Counted from the first letter of the stretch, positions 26,850 through 36,124 are shown. The stretch is DNA of 64,000 nt from Vibrio sp. 99-70-13A1 (GCF_013114625.1 NZ_VTXD01000003.1:124001-188000); one strand, 5' to 3'. Notes: generated from the letters alone by a model not told the origin. Translations and numbers: made by a program.

Positions 26850-29648
26850 ATGAAAAAATATTATTTAGCGACAGCGCTTTGCGTTACTTTGATTGGCTGT
26901 AGCTCAACTCCCCAAAACACCCAACTCCAACCAGATCCTGCCTGGATTTCTGGTCAGTTAGAGAATGGTCTTACCTACCATGTTTATCCCGATCATGAAG
27001 AATCCGTTTCTGTTCGATTATTGGTTCATGCGGGCTCATTCCAAGAGAACGACCAACAAAAAGGATATGCCCATTTTGTTGAACATATGGCATTCAATGG
27101 CAGTGAAAACTTCTCTCAAAATGACGTTATTAGCTTGTTCGAGCACGCAGGTGCCAGCTTTGGTGCGGATCTTAATGCGTACACTTCTTACCAACAAACG
27201 GTGTATCAATTAGATTTACCTGATAACACGCAATTGAAGCCGGCTTTAACTTGGTTGCGAGATATTGGTGATGGTCTTGAGATCGCAAGTCGCGAAGTTG
27301 AAAAAGAAAAAGGCGTGATTTTAGGTGAATTCCGTTATTCACGTTTAGAAGATAAACAAGTCGCAGATAAATTTTATGACCATTTTATTGAAGGTGGTCT
27401 GTATGAGTTTAATGATGCTCTGGGTACGAAAGAGTCGGTGACTCAAGCGAACTCCCAAGGGTTAAAAAGCTTTTATCAAACTTGGTACCAGCCTCAATTA
27501 GTTGAGGTGATAGTGTCAGGGGATATCGACATTAATGATGTCATTCCATTAATTGAAAAGCAGTTCTCAGATTGGGAGCGCGGGCAAACACCTAAGCCGG
27601 AAAAACAAAAAATCACGACGTTTAATGAAGGTGACTTTATTGAATATGTGGGTAGCCGTGAGCCACCAAGCATAAGTTTGATGATGAACCGAGCGCCTAG
27701 TGTGATTGAAAACCACGCTCAACAGCATCAGTTGTGGCTTGACGAGTTTTCTCAGCAAATGATTCAACAGCGCCTGAATAAAGCATTTAACGACGCTGCG
27801 CTGCCAACTCAATGGGTCATATCTCAGAATTACTTGATGGAATATCAGCGTTACTCATTAACCAGTGTGGCATTCCCCGCCGGTGAGCGAGAAGTGACAC
27901 AGCAAAAGCTATTCTCGACTTTAGCGTCACTGCGTGATTATGGTGTGTCGGAAAATGAGATAGTCAGTGAAATTCAGATTTACCAAGGTTTGCTCGATAA
28001 TGTTGAGCAAGATTGGGACCAGATGGACAGTGTCGTTCATGCTGATTATAAAGCCTCGTCTCTAGAGGTTGAGCAAAAAGTACAGTCACAGCGAGACTAC
28101 CAAGCCAGCCTTGAAGCCTTCCTTGATAATGTCGGTCTTGATGTGATTAATGACAATATTGAGGATCTACTGTCTAGCGACTATTTCTTGGTTGTCGGAG
28201 TCGATAAAAGTGAAGACCGAACCGCGATCATAAGCAGTATCGATAGCTTGAAAATGGAATACAGCAAACCTGGAATTCCACCATTATTTACCATGACCAG
28301 CAGCGCTTTTGTTATTCCTAGCGCTCAAGGGGACATCGTTACTAAAGAGCAACTGTATACAGACCCACATATCCAAAAGTGGATGTTAAGTAACGGCATT
28401 GAAATGTGGTACTTGCGAGACTCTCTTGCGGGTGACCAGGTTGGGCTGTATTACGTAAGTTTAGGTGGAAAAGAGGCTTTAGACCCTAGTTTATATCCTA
28501 CGGTTGAAGTCGCGCTTCCTGCTATTGCGAGAAGTGGTGTTGGCAGTTTTACGGGTTCTGAACTTGAAGCTCATATGGCTCGTGAAGATATTCAGGTGTA
28601 TCCATTTATTGATTCTACTCGTCATGGTATTGAGTTTAAGCTGAAGCGAGATGGGTTAGCAGAAACGTTCGCAGCCTTAAACGCTATTGTGACAACTCCA
28701 AATGTATCACCAGACCAATTAGAAGCAGTCAAACAAGAGTTTATAGAAGCTCGAGAATCTTTCTTGGAAAGCCCTGTTGGTCAATTTGATCAAGCCATGA
28801 ACCAGAATAGCTTCGCGCCGAATAGCCGTCACTTTTTGTTAGACGGAAAAAGTGTTGAGTCTGTGTCAGCGGACGATGTGCTTAGTGTCCATCAGCAATT
28901 GTTTGGTCAGTTACGAAACAACAAGCTAGTGATTGTCGGAAATATTGACCCAAGCGAGTTAATGCCTCTTGTTCGTCAATATGCGGCTTCTATTCCATTG
29001 AAAAAGGTGGCAACACCTGACTTTAAGGTCGATTACAATAAGCCGTTCAAAGAGCGCATCGACTTAGCGATTAACAATGAAGACAGCACTGAATACATTC
29101 TGAGAGTGGTGTCAGAAAGTTCACCAACTCCTCTTTCTGAAGAGTTGGCGACGTCTGGAAATGAAGGAAAGTCAGCGAAAGATGTTTTCATGGCTGATCT
29201 CCTACAACGCATCCTGACCATTCGTTTAGATGGGTATATTCGTGAAGAGCTGAGTTTAGATTACTCGCCTTATGCTTATTCGATATCACAAGACGGTGAG
29301 CCAAGTTATGACTGGTTTGTGGGAGCACTCATTGCACCTGAAAATGCGGATAAAATAGAAGTCGCCATTGATAAAGTGATTGCTGATCTGCTGAAGGGTA
29401 TTTCTGAAGATGAAATTAGATCAGCGGGCAAACAATTGGAAAATGACTTCACCCCGTTAGAGGTAAGCCCTGTCGATCAAGCGTGGTTTGTGTCTCGCTA
29501 TCTGATTCATGGCTACGGAGTCGAAGCTTTGTTTGATGTTAATAAGATGGTGAATTCAATTTCTAGCCAAGAAATGAACGAGCTTGCTGAGCGAATTTTT
29601 GGTGAAAATAGCCGGCAAGTTAAGAATATCTTACGTCCTAAAAGCTAA
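26850..29648 (+). CDS. M16-family zinc metalloprotease lipoprotein (PqqL-like), copy 2
   Basis: A 932-aa paralogue of the preceding gene with the same lipobox position (IGC, Cys17), HFVEH at residues 75-79 and EVEKEKG region. Both copies keep the zinc ligands, so neither is an obvious inactive partner. It has about 13 extra residues in the C-terminal half (ESSPTPLSEELATSGNEG region, near residue 757). Own ribosome site AGAGG. Possibly controlled separately from copy 1, given the terminator between them. Confidence 0.9.
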   Translation: MKKYYLATALCVTLIGCSSTPQNTQLQPDPAWISGQLENGLTYHVYPDHEESVSVRLLVHAGSFQENDQQKGYAHFVEHMAFNGSENFSQNDVISLFEHAGASFGADLNAYTSYQQTVYQLDLPDNTQLKPALTWLRDIGDGLEIASREVEKEKGVILGEFRYSRLEDKQVADKFYDHFIEGGLYEFNDALGTKESVTQANSQGLKSFYQTWYQPQLVEVIVSGDIDINDVIPLIEKQFSDWERGQTPKPEKQKITTFNEGDFIEYVGSREPPSISLMMNRAPSVIENHAQQHQLWLDEFSQQMIQQRLNKAFNDAALPTQWVISQNYLMEYQRYSLTSVAFPAGEREVTQQKLFSTLASLRDYGVSENEIVSEIQIYQGLLDNVEQDWDQMDSVVHADYKASSLEVEQKVQSQRDYQASLEAFLDNVGLDVINDNIEDLLSSDYFLVVGVDKSEDRTAIISSIDSLKMEYSKPGIPPLFTMTSSAFVIPSAQGDIVTKEQLYTDPHIQKWMLSNGIEMWYLRDSLAGDQVGLYYVSLGGKEALDPSLYPTVEVALPAIARSGVGSFTGSELEAHMAREDIQVYPFIDSTRHGIEFKLKRDGLAETFAALNAIVTTPNVSPDQLEAVKQEFIEARESFLESPVGQFDQAMNQNSFAPNSRHFLLDGKSVESVSADDVLSVHQQLFGQLRNNKLVIVGNIDPSELMPLVRQYAASIPLKKVATPDFKVDYNKPFKERIDLAINNEDSTEYILRVVSESSPTPLSEELATSGNEGKSAKDVFMADLLQRILTIRLDGYIREELSLDYSPYAYSISQDGEPSYDWFVGALIAPENADKIEVAIDKVIADLLKGISEDEIRSAGKQLENDFTPLEVSPVDQAWFVSRYLIHGYGVEALFDVNKMVNSISSQEMNELAERIFGENSRQVKNILRPKS

Positions 29649-29740
29649 GTTCATTACATTCTAGTGAATCAAAGTAGGCGTATATTTTCTACGTTTATTG
29701 ATATGTTTTAGTTAGGGGAAGTAAAGTCCTCTGCATTTTA

Positions 29741-29769
29741 AAGCCAAGCACTTGTTGCTTGGCTTTTTT
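29741..29769 (+). terminator. Terminator after M16 copy 2
   Basis: AAGCCAAGC, loop, GCTTGGC followed by T6. The rest of 29649-29952 holds nothing I recognise; the vemP promoter should be near its right end. Confidence 0.9.
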
Positions 29770-29952
29770 ATAGGGATAAAAAATATAAGGGAGCTAAAAG
29801 TATAAGAGTAAAACACAATAGGTTGCCATCGAAGTGATGAGCCATCATTGTCAGCGTTATGTCAAATATGAATGAGTTTGCTTTTAAATCAATTGTCACT
29901 CTCACGGATGTTCTATATTGTCGCCACTTATACCTTTTGAGTGTGAATTGAT

Positions 29953-30474
29953 TTGCTGAAACTAGGTTTTCGACTTGTGTTACTTTTGCTGTTACTAAGC
30001 CTTGGCTTAGTGAATCTGCATGGGCATACGTTTAATTCCATCCAAACTTTGGCATATACGTCTACTCAGAAAATCTGCGATTCTCAAGCTCAGTCAGTGG
30101 AAAGCGATAGCGCGGCTTCACTCGTAGATAAGGGTTTCAACAATGATGTAGGTACGGCTTCAGACTGTGCTAACCAAATAGCTGGATCTTCTCACGACAG
30201 TACTCATTATCATGACACTGAAATGAGCGTTCAGTGGAACACATTCAGACGAATACTCAGTAATGATCAAGATGCCTCATCTGATCTAGAGCCTGTCTAT
30301 CATCTACTTATCGACTTTTTTCCTCCATCATTGCTCGCTTTAGTATTAGCAGCCGTCCCGCTGTTTGATTCTAAGCTACACTGGACCAGTCTTATTCAAT
30401 CGCCTCCTTCGCGGCTATCAGGCTGGAAAGAAGGCAATATCCAATACTCGCATTTCCGAGACTCTCTTTACTAA
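29953..30474 (+). CDS. vemP: VemP-like secretion-monitor arrest peptide upstream of secD2
   Basis: A 173-aa exported protein with a hydrophobic N-terminus (LVLLLLLLSLGLVNL), a poorly conserved middle, and a C-terminus containing RLSGWKEGNIQY (residues 154-165). The V. alginolyticus arrest peptide VemP, as I recall it, ends in a very similar RISGWKE-type stretch and lies directly upstream of secDF2; it stalls on the ribosome until pulled by SecDF, thereby exposing the secD2 ribosome site. Position, size, export signal and terminal motif all agree. The start is TTG (an in-frame stop lies nine bases upstream), so initiation is probably weak. Signal cleavage and stall residue are not determined here. 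Confidence 0.78.
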   Translation: MLKLGFRLVLLLLLLSLGLVNLHGHTFNSIQTLAYTSTQKICDSQAQSVESDSAASLVDKGFNNDVGTASDCANQIAGSSHDSTHYHDTEMSVQWNTFRRILSNDQDASSDLEPVYHLLIDFFPPSLLALVLAAVPLFDSKLHWTSLIQSPPSRLSGWKEGNIQYSHFRDSLY

Positions 30475-30650
30475 TTACTTCCCTATTTAGGTAAGGCTGC
30501 TGCGCTGAAACATAACGGTTCCGCCTGCCAGTGTTCGCCTAAAAAATAACTAGCAACAAAGTAAATACTTACTGTAATCACAGCCAAAGGTCGAAATTCC
30601 GATCTAGCCGCGTTACGTGTGAGTTCTGTATTAGTGAATATAATAAGAGA
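30463..30650 (+). promoter_or_regulatory. Candidate arrest-controlled leader of secD2
   Basis: The secD2 ribosome site AAGAGA (30645-30650) is complementary to TCTCTT at 30463-30468, which lies in the last codons of vemP. A ribosome stalled near the vemP end would cover the latter and free the former. Only six base pairs are seen by eye; additional pairing in the 180-nt leader is likely but not worked out. Confidence 0.4.
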
Positions 30651-30658
30651 TCTTGCTT

Positions 30659-32494
30659 GTGAAAAAACACAACAGAAGACAACCCATTAACCGCTATTCA
30701 AAGTGGAAATACGTGGTGCTCATCGCCACCATCATCATTATGATTTTTAGTGCGCTACCGTCATGGTATGGCGAAAATGCAGCCATTCAGGTTAGCCAGC
30801 GTTCAAGCTCGACTTCTCAGAGTGGCTCGTCAAATAGCATGCTAGGAAGTGATGTACTCGATGCAACAAAAGTCATGCAAACACTGGCAAGCCAAGGTAT
30901 TCAGGCTCAATCTGCTCATCAGAAAGATAAGCGACTGGTCGTGATCTTAGAAGATGCCGAGCAGCAAGCTAAAGCGAAGCAAGTACTCACTGAAAGCCTA
31001 GGCAGTAATGCGACAGTTGCGTTAGCCATGGAACCAGCGGCTCCCGCTTGGTTGACCGATATGGGGTTTTCACCAATTCAACTAGGCTTGGATTTACGTG
31101 GTGGTGTGCAGTTCTTATTAGAAGTGGACATGGCACCAGTTTACCAAGCGCAAGTTCAGTCTGTGATTGATGAAGTGACCAGCGAAGTGCGCTATGCACG
31201 AGGCCGTATTGCAGGTGATGCCGCTGAGCTGACTTTCAGGACAGAAGCGGATTACCACCAAGCTCAAACCTTGATTAATGAGCGTTTTCCGCAGTGGCAA
31301 GTGCATACTTCAGATAAACGCTTAACTCTGACTCAAACAGAAGATGAGCAGCGCACATTACGTAACTTAACCGTCCAGCAAAACTTGCAAATCATGCGCA
31401 GCCGTATTGAAGAGTTAGGGGTAACAGAAGCGTCAATCCAGCGCCAAGGTGAAAGCCGAATTCGTATTGAATTACCAGGTGTTCAAGACCCGGCAGCGGC
31501 GAAAGATGTGATAGGCGCAACGGCTTCTTTGGCGTTTTACTCCGTGTATGAAATGCCAACAAGAGGTACGCAAACCCTTCAAGATAAAGACGGAAACTCA
31601 GTGATTGTTGCTCGTAAAGCGGTATTGAATGGCGAGCATATTATTGATGCGAGAAGTGGTATTGGGGAGATGGGCAGCGCTGAAGTTAACATTACTTTAG
31701 ATTCCGCTGGTGGTCGTAAAATGTCTGAGTTTTCTCGTCGCAACATTGGTGAACCAATGGCGACCGTTTACAGTGAATACAGCCGTGACCGCGCAGGTAA
31801 CAGTGAGCAAACCAGTGAAGTGATCAGTGTTGCGAATATTCAGTCTCAGCTAGGCAGCCGATTCCGTATTACGGGAGCTGGCAGTATGGATGAAGCTCAT
31901 GAGCTTGCACTACTGCTGCGTGCTGGGTCGTTGACCGCGCCTGTCACCATCATTGAAGAGCGCACCATTGGTCCATCATTAGGGGCTGAGAATGTCACTA
32001 ATGGTTTTGCTGCTTTAGCACTTGGGCTTGGGCTGACGCTGACTTTCATTGCCTTGTGGTATCGACGCTTAGGTTGGGTGGCGAACTTTGCTCTGATCAT
32101 CAATATGACCACATTATTTGGCTTAATTGCCATGCTGCCTGGAGCGGTGCTCACATTACCGGGTATCGCTGGTTTAGTGCTTACGGTGGGTATGGCTGTG
32201 GATACCAATGTTCTGATATTTGAACGAATCCGCGACAAGATGAAAGAGGGGCGAAGCTTTGCTAGCGCGATTGATTGCGGATTCAGCAGTGCTTTTTCGT
32301 CTATCTTCGATGCGAACTTCACCACCATGATCGTTGCCATTGCACTGTACGCGATAGGTAATGGTCCAATTCAAGGTTTTGCATTAACACTAGGTTTAGG
32401 TCTTCTCACCAGTATGTTTACTGGCATCTTCGCATCACGCGCCATTATCAATTTAGTTTGGGGGCGTGATCAACGCCACGACGTAAGGATTTAA
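30659..32494 (+). CDS. secD: SecD2, protein-translocase accessory subunit
   Basis: Inner-membrane subunit that uses the ion gradient to pull proteins out of the Sec channel. The family features are present: one N-terminal helix, a large periplasmic domain with DLRGGVQFLLEVDM, and five C-terminal helices including GLVLTVGMAVDTNVLIFERI. I place the start at GTG 30659, eight bases after AAGAGA (611 aa); an upstream TTG at 30653 is too close to that site. Vibrios carry two secDF sets; linkage to vemP marks this as the second, made when secretion is weak or sodium is low. Confidence 0.93.
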   Translation: MKKHNRRQPINRYSKWKYVVLIATIIIMIFSALPSWYGENAAIQVSQRSSSTSQSGSSNSMLGSDVLDATKVMQTLASQGIQAQSAHQKDKRLVVILEDAEQQAKAKQVLTESLGSNATVALAMEPAAPAWLTDMGFSPIQLGLDLRGGVQFLLEVDMAPVYQAQVQSVIDEVTSEVRYARGRIAGDAAELTFRTEADYHQAQTLINERFPQWQVHTSDKRLTLTQTEDEQRTLRNLTVQQNLQIMRSRIEELGVTEASIQRQGESRIRIELPGVQDPAAAKDVIGATASLAFYSVYEMPTRGTQTLQDKDGNSVIVARKAVLNGEHIIDARSGIGEMGSAEVNITLDSAGGRKMSEFSRRNIGEPMATVYSEYSRDRAGNSEQTSEVISVANIQSQLGSRFRITGAGSMDEAHELALLLRAGSLTAPVTIIEERTIGPSLGAENVTNGFAALALGLGLTLTFIALWYRRLGWVANFALIINMTTLFGLIAMLPGAVLTLPGIAGLVLTVGMAVDTNVLIFERIRDKMKEGRSFASAIDCGFSSAFSSIFDANFTTMIVAIALYAIGNGPIQGFALTLGLGLLTSMFTGIFASRAIINLVWGRDQRHDVRI

Positions 32495-32496
32495 GC

Positions 32497-33423
32497 ATGA
32501 AAATTACCGATAAAGTAATGACAAGATCGCGTCTAGCGATGTGCGGTTTATCACTGGTGTTGTTTTTCGCTTCTGTGATGTTAGTGACCGTGAAAGGGTT
32601 CAATTGGGGCTTAGATTTTACAGGTGGTGTGGTTGCGGAAGTTCAGTTATCTGAACACTTATCTAAAGAAGAGTTGAAGCTGACTCTTGACCAAGCCTTA
32701 AGTCAAGATGTGCAAGTGATTGGCATGGGCGAGCAAGATCGCTGGACGATACGTTATAGCCAAGTCGCACAAGGGGAACCATCAAATACTGCAGTTCAAC
32801 CTAACTTAGTCGAAGTGTTGAACCAGGTTAGTGAGCATGTACAAGTGCTAAATAGTAGCGTCGTTGGTCCGCAAGTTGGCCAAGACATGGTGGAACAAGG
32901 TGGTTTAGCCTTGTTGGTGTGTTTCGTACTTATCATGCTGTACTTGAGTGTACGTTTTGAGTGGCGCTTAGCATTGGGCGCTTTGTCTGCCTTGGTGTAT
33001 GACGTGACTTTGATTTTGGGGCTGTTTGCGTTAACGCAACTTGAATTTAACCTGACGGTTCTTGCTGCGATCTTGGCGATATTGGGTTACTCACTTAATG
33101 ACTCGATCATTATTGCTGATAGGGTTCGTGAAGTCTTACGTGGCAACCCGAATGGTGAAACAGATAACTTGATCAACCGCTCGATTCAAGCAACCTTCTC
33201 ACGCACCATGGTTACGTCAGGCACTACATTAATGACAGTCTCTGCATTATGGCTGTTAGGTGGCTCGGCTCTGCAAGGGTTTGCTATCGCATTATGTGTG
33301 GGTATCGTCAGTGGTACTTGGTCATCAGTTTCAGTTGGGATTACCTTACCGAGATTACTTGGTCTTCAACCTTACCACTATCAAGTGAAGCCAATCGAAG
33401 AGACTGAAGAAGGGTATTCGTGA
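32497..33423 (+). CDS. secF: SecF2, protein-translocase accessory subunit
   Basis: A 308-aa partner of SecD2, starting 2 bp after it. It has GLDFTGGVVAEVQLS in the first periplasmic part and the membrane motif YSLNDSIIIADRVRE that lines the ion path. Six membrane helices fit the hydrophobic profile. The two genes share a transcript ended by the hairpin at 33489. Confidence 0.94.
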   Translation: MKITDKVMTRSRLAMCGLSLVLFFASVMLVTVKGFNWGLDFTGGVVAEVQLSEHLSKEELKLTLDQALSQDVQVIGMGEQDRWTIRYSQVAQGEPSNTAVQPNLVEVLNQVSEHVQVLNSSVVGPQVGQDMVEQGGLALLVCFVLIMLYLSVRFEWRLALGALSALVYDVTLILGLFALTQLEFNLTVLAAILAILGYSLNDSIIIADRVREVLRGNPNGETDNLINRSIQATFSRTMVTSGTTLMTVSALWLLGGSALQGFAIALCVGIVSGTWSSVSVGITLPRLLGLQPYHYQVKPIEETEEGYS

Positions 33424-33434
33424 TTGCCTGTCCT

Positions 33435-33480
33435 AAACAGATAAACAGATAAACAGATAAACAGATAAACAGATAAACAG
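33435..33480. repeat. Tandem 8-bp repeat (AAACAGAT x 5.75)
   Basis: Five exact copies of AAACAGAT plus AAACAG, immediately after secF2 and before its terminator. No spacers, so not a CRISPR. Confidence 0.95.
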
Positions 33481-33488
33481 AAATAATA

Positions 33489-33526
33489 AGGCTAGCCGGT
33501 GAGTTTTAATCATCGCTAGCCTTTTT
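33489..33526 (+). terminator. secDF2 terminator
   Basis: AGGCTAGC and GCTAGCC pair around a loop of about 18 bases, followed by T5. Confidence 0.8.
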
Positions 33527-33670
33527 CTTTTTATGGATGATTCACTAAGCTCTGTGGTGGTCTTATGATGTGAATATATGTGTATTAACACATAAAATTA
33601 CCGCAATTCTAGGTCATTTTAGTTTCTATGCATTATGTTTATCTGAGGCTTAATAAATGGAGAGTAAGTC

Positions 33671-34543
33671 ATGGAGTACAGACATCAATGCCACGTTGGC
33701 GACCATGGTGATGCACTTAAACACCCAGTGCTTGCTGCTTTAATTCAATCACTTGTTGCGCAGCATGCGAGTTTAAATATTATTGATACACACGCTGGAA
33801 CGGGCTGCTATGACTTAACGAGCGCACCAGATAATCATGCTGCTGAGTTTAAAGAAGGTGTTGGCTACCTTTGGCAAAATAAAGAGCACTTACCTAGACC
33901 GTTTCACGCATTTCTTCGTACTCTCTCCGCCTTTAACCCAGGCGAACAACTGACACTGTACCCTGGTTCTGCCGCTTTAGGTTTCCAGCAAGGTAGACCT
34001 CAGGATGCGTTTCATTTTTCAGATATTCAACCCGATGAAGCGACATTGCTACAAACGAATATCGAGCAAATTCGATCGGATCTTCATATATCGAGTACGT
34101 TGTCGATACTCGCTGGCGATGGTTTAAAAGCTCTGCCGTTATCGGTTGGTACGGACCATTCTCATCACCTTATTGTGATTGATCCGCCTTATGAAGAGGA
34201 TGAAGAATATATCGCGGTGATAGATGCGTTATGTAAAGCGTATAAGCAAAATGAAAAAGTGACGGCATTAATTTGGTACCCACTTTATACCGAAGATAAA
34301 AGTTCATTGATTTTACAAAGAAGTTTATTAGCCTCAAAAGAGCAACAGCTCCCCGTTCCTATACAAGCAGAGCTAAGGCTAAGAGACCCAAAAGATGATG
34401 ATCGCTTAATTGGCAGTGGCCTATTGTTGTTTAATCCTCCTGTAGGAATGGCAGCTTTAGTGGCGGAAGTGCTGGAGTATTTACACTGTGAATTGGCTAC
34501 AAAAGGCGAAGGGTATTGGCAAGTTAAATCCTTGTCTCGCTAA
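33671..34543 (+). CDS. rlmJ: 23S rRNA (adenine2030-N6)-methyltransferase
   Basis: A 290-aa SAM-dependent enzyme that methylates A2030 of 23S rRNA. The N-terminal EYRHQCHVGDHGDALKHPVL matches the RlmJ/YhiR opening (YRHxFHAGNHxDVLKH). The catalytic motif DPPYE is near residue 174 in VIDPPYEEDEEY. Length is slightly above E. coli RlmJ (280 aa). It stands alone with its own promoter region; Gly replaces the usual Asn/Ala in the opening motif but the His and Asp residues remain. Confidence 0.9.
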   Translation: MEYRHQCHVGDHGDALKHPVLAALIQSLVAQHASLNIIDTHAGTGCYDLTSAPDNHAAEFKEGVGYLWQNKEHLPRPFHAFLRTLSAFNPGEQLTLYPGSAALGFQQGRPQDAFHFSDIQPDEATLLQTNIEQIRSDLHISSTLSILAGDGLKALPLSVGTDHSHHLIVIDPPYEEDEEYIAVIDALCKAYKQNEKVTALIWYPLYTEDKSSLILQRSLLASKEQQLPVPIQAELRLRDPKDDDRLIGSGLLLFNPPVGMAALVAEVLEYLHCELATKGEGYWQVKSLSR

Positions 34544-34545
34544 GC

Positions 34546-34574
34546 TAAAAAGCCCGTCACATAAGTAACGGGCT
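34546..34574 (-). terminator. Terminator for the leftward barrel gene
   Basis: AGCCCGT / ACGGGCT hairpin between convergent genes. The U-run follows only on the minus strand (GGGCTTTTT), so it mainly ends the gene at 34639. Confidence 0.8.
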
Positions 34575-34638
34575 TACTAAAAATCGTCTACGTATTTTAG
34601 GACGAGACAGTATTGAGATTTAGGGCTTAGTGTTTGTC

Positions 34639-35280
34639 TTAGTCAGATAGGTCAAACTGCATTCCAATAGACAGCCCAATCAAATCTTCACCGGCTTTCA
34701 GTTCTCCAAAGTATTTACCATGAGAGAAGCCAACCGCAATAGAAAATGTATCTTGCATAAGCTCAGGGTCATTATCGGCAACCACCCCTTCAGCTTCAAT
34801 GTATATAGGGAAAGAGAGCACATCGGGCATATTGTATCGGTAACTCAGAATAACCCATTCAGCCCATTCACCATTCGTGATGGTATTTTGGTGCTCAGGA
34901 TCAATCACTTTGTCATCAATCTCGTACTCTTCTTTCGCGTATTGACCTTTTATTCTCGCTGAAAACCAATGCGTTTCGTCAAGGCGGTATCGAGCGCCAG
35001 CTTCACTGGTTCGAGAGTTTCTAAGCTCTGAGGTTCCGAGACCATACTTCGCAAAAATGTCCCAATCTTCTAGCTCATGAATATATTTAACGTGTATTCC
35101 ATGCTCTAAACTATTCTCTTCATGGTAGAAGCCCGGTAAGTCACTGTATTCTGTATCGTAATAATACGTAGACTCTCCGACATAAGTTCCATCTAATGCT
35201 TCGACTGACACTTCAAGTTGGTGTGCATAGGTTTGGAAAGAAAGTAATCCTAAACCGATAGCGGTATAAAACTTGTTCAC
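34639..35280 (-). CDS. Probable outer-membrane protein, small beta-barrel
   Basis: A 213-aa secreted protein with signal peptide cleaved near TYAH-QL (about residue 20). The mature part alternates polar and aromatic residues in strand-length runs (YHEENSLEHGIHVKYIHELEDWDIFAKYGLG and beyond), resembling KdgM-like or OmpW-sized barrels. The terminal residue is Asp, not Phe, though strand-like FGELKAGEDLIGLSIGMQF precedes it. I do not assign a substrate. Monocistronic. Confidence 0.65.
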   Translation of the reverse strand: MNKFYTAIGLGLLSFQTYAHQLEVSVEALDGTYVGESTYYYDTEYSDLPGFYHEENSLEHGIHVKYIHELEDWDIFAKYGLGTSELRNSRTSEAGARYRLDETHWFSARIKGQYAKEEYEIDDKVIDPEHQNTITNGEWAEWVILSYRYNMPDVLSFPIYIEAEGVVADNDPELMQDTFSIAVGFSHGKYFGELKAGEDLIGLSIGMQFDLSD

Positions 35281-35388
35281 TGTTAATGCCTGCTTACAAT
35301 TAGTAGGCGAGAACTATGTCACATATTTGTTTTTTATATAGCACGAAAATTGATTAACTGTGTCTCGAAAATCATGACAATTACTAGG

Positions 35389-35538
35389 TCAGGTCAGCGA
35401 CTTACCACACCCTAAGCACGTTGGCTGTATATCTGGTGGCAGCATGATGATTAGCCCGCAGTGTGGGCACAGATCGCCTTGAGTTACTGAGATAGATTGA
35501 GCGAGAGTTGGGAGTTTTATTAAAGAGGTAATATGCAT
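35389..35538 (-). CDS. 49-residue zinc-ribbon protein (short gene)
   Basis: Reading leftward from ATG at 35538 gives a 49-aa protein with two Cys pairs, CPHC (residues 24-27) and CLGC (41-44), ending GKSLT and TGA. Four cysteines in CxxC-x13-CxxC spacing make a convincing zinc ribbon. The ATG lies within the last codons of the 138-aa gene upstream, in another frame, so the two are translationally coupled. A longer overlapping frame here is a shadow. Function unknown. Confidence 0.68.
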   Translation of the reverse strand: MHITSLIKLPTLAQSISVTQGDLCPHCGLIIMLPPDIQPTCLGCGKSLT

Positions 35539-35936
35539 ACGCCAGTCTTAAATTTATCTTTAACGGATTCGAACGCTTCAGGATACGCCGCTTTAGCCGC
35601 TGAGCGAGTCTCAAAGTGCTCGCTTGAAAGCAAGTTACCTAATACTTCAACGGTACTAAATTGCGTGTCGTCTTTGATGTAGTGCCCCGCAAATGCTGAA
35701 CCAATATAAGTGAAGGTGATCGCTGTAATAGTGTCATCGGTATTCTTACGTAGGCTAACGCATTTTTGGTCCTTGGCTATTTTTTCAAAATGGACACGAC
35801 CTCTGCCTTTCTCCGGAGTGTAGTAATAAACCGCTTTATCATGAACATATTTCCCACCTTGGTGCTGCGCAAAGTCAGTATCAATAAGGATAAAAGCCGG
35901 TTTTTGGGCGGCTTGTATTTTTTCTAATAATGTCAT
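35520..35936 (-). CDS. Hypothetical protein (138 aa)
   Basis: A soluble protein without signal peptide that I do not recognise. GGAGA lies eight bases before the ATG. The sequence mixes strands (KAVYYYTPEKGRGRVHFEKI, TITAITFTYIG) and a C-terminal helical part (SAAKAAYPEAFESVKDKF), like a small alpha/beta domain. It overlaps the zinc-ribbon mini-gene by 19 bp, and the two form an operon. Confidence 0.7.
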   Translation of the reverse strand: MTLLEKIQAAQKPAFILIDTDFAQHQGGKYVHDKAVYYYTPEKGRGRVHFEKIAKDQKCVSLRKNTDDTITAITFTYIGSAFAGHYIKDDTQFSTVEVLGNLLSSEHFETRSAAKAAYPEAFESVKDKFKTGVCILPL

Positions 35937-36124
35937 TTTTTCTCCAAACTGTTCTGAATCTGTACGGTGATTATATGTTATTGGAATGCCATTCCATATG
36001 CGAGCGGTATCTCTGATTGATTTGGTTTATTTGCTTCTCAATTACTAACACTACTTTGTTCTTCAAGGCATCTTCATTTAAAGTAGAGCGCACAAACGAG
36101 TAAATGATTAAACAAGGAATGGTT

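Noticed and set aside
31897..32340. 147-codon minus-strand frame opposite secD2
   Set aside because: Fully antisense to a strongly conserved membrane region; no ribosome site or family match.
33435..33480. CRISPR-like short repeats
   Set aside because: Repeats are 8 bp and directly adjacent with no spacers and no cas genes.
35402..35614. 70-codon minus-strand frame
   Set aside because: Arg/Asn-rich shadow; the other frame holds the four-Cys zinc ribbon and is the better gene.
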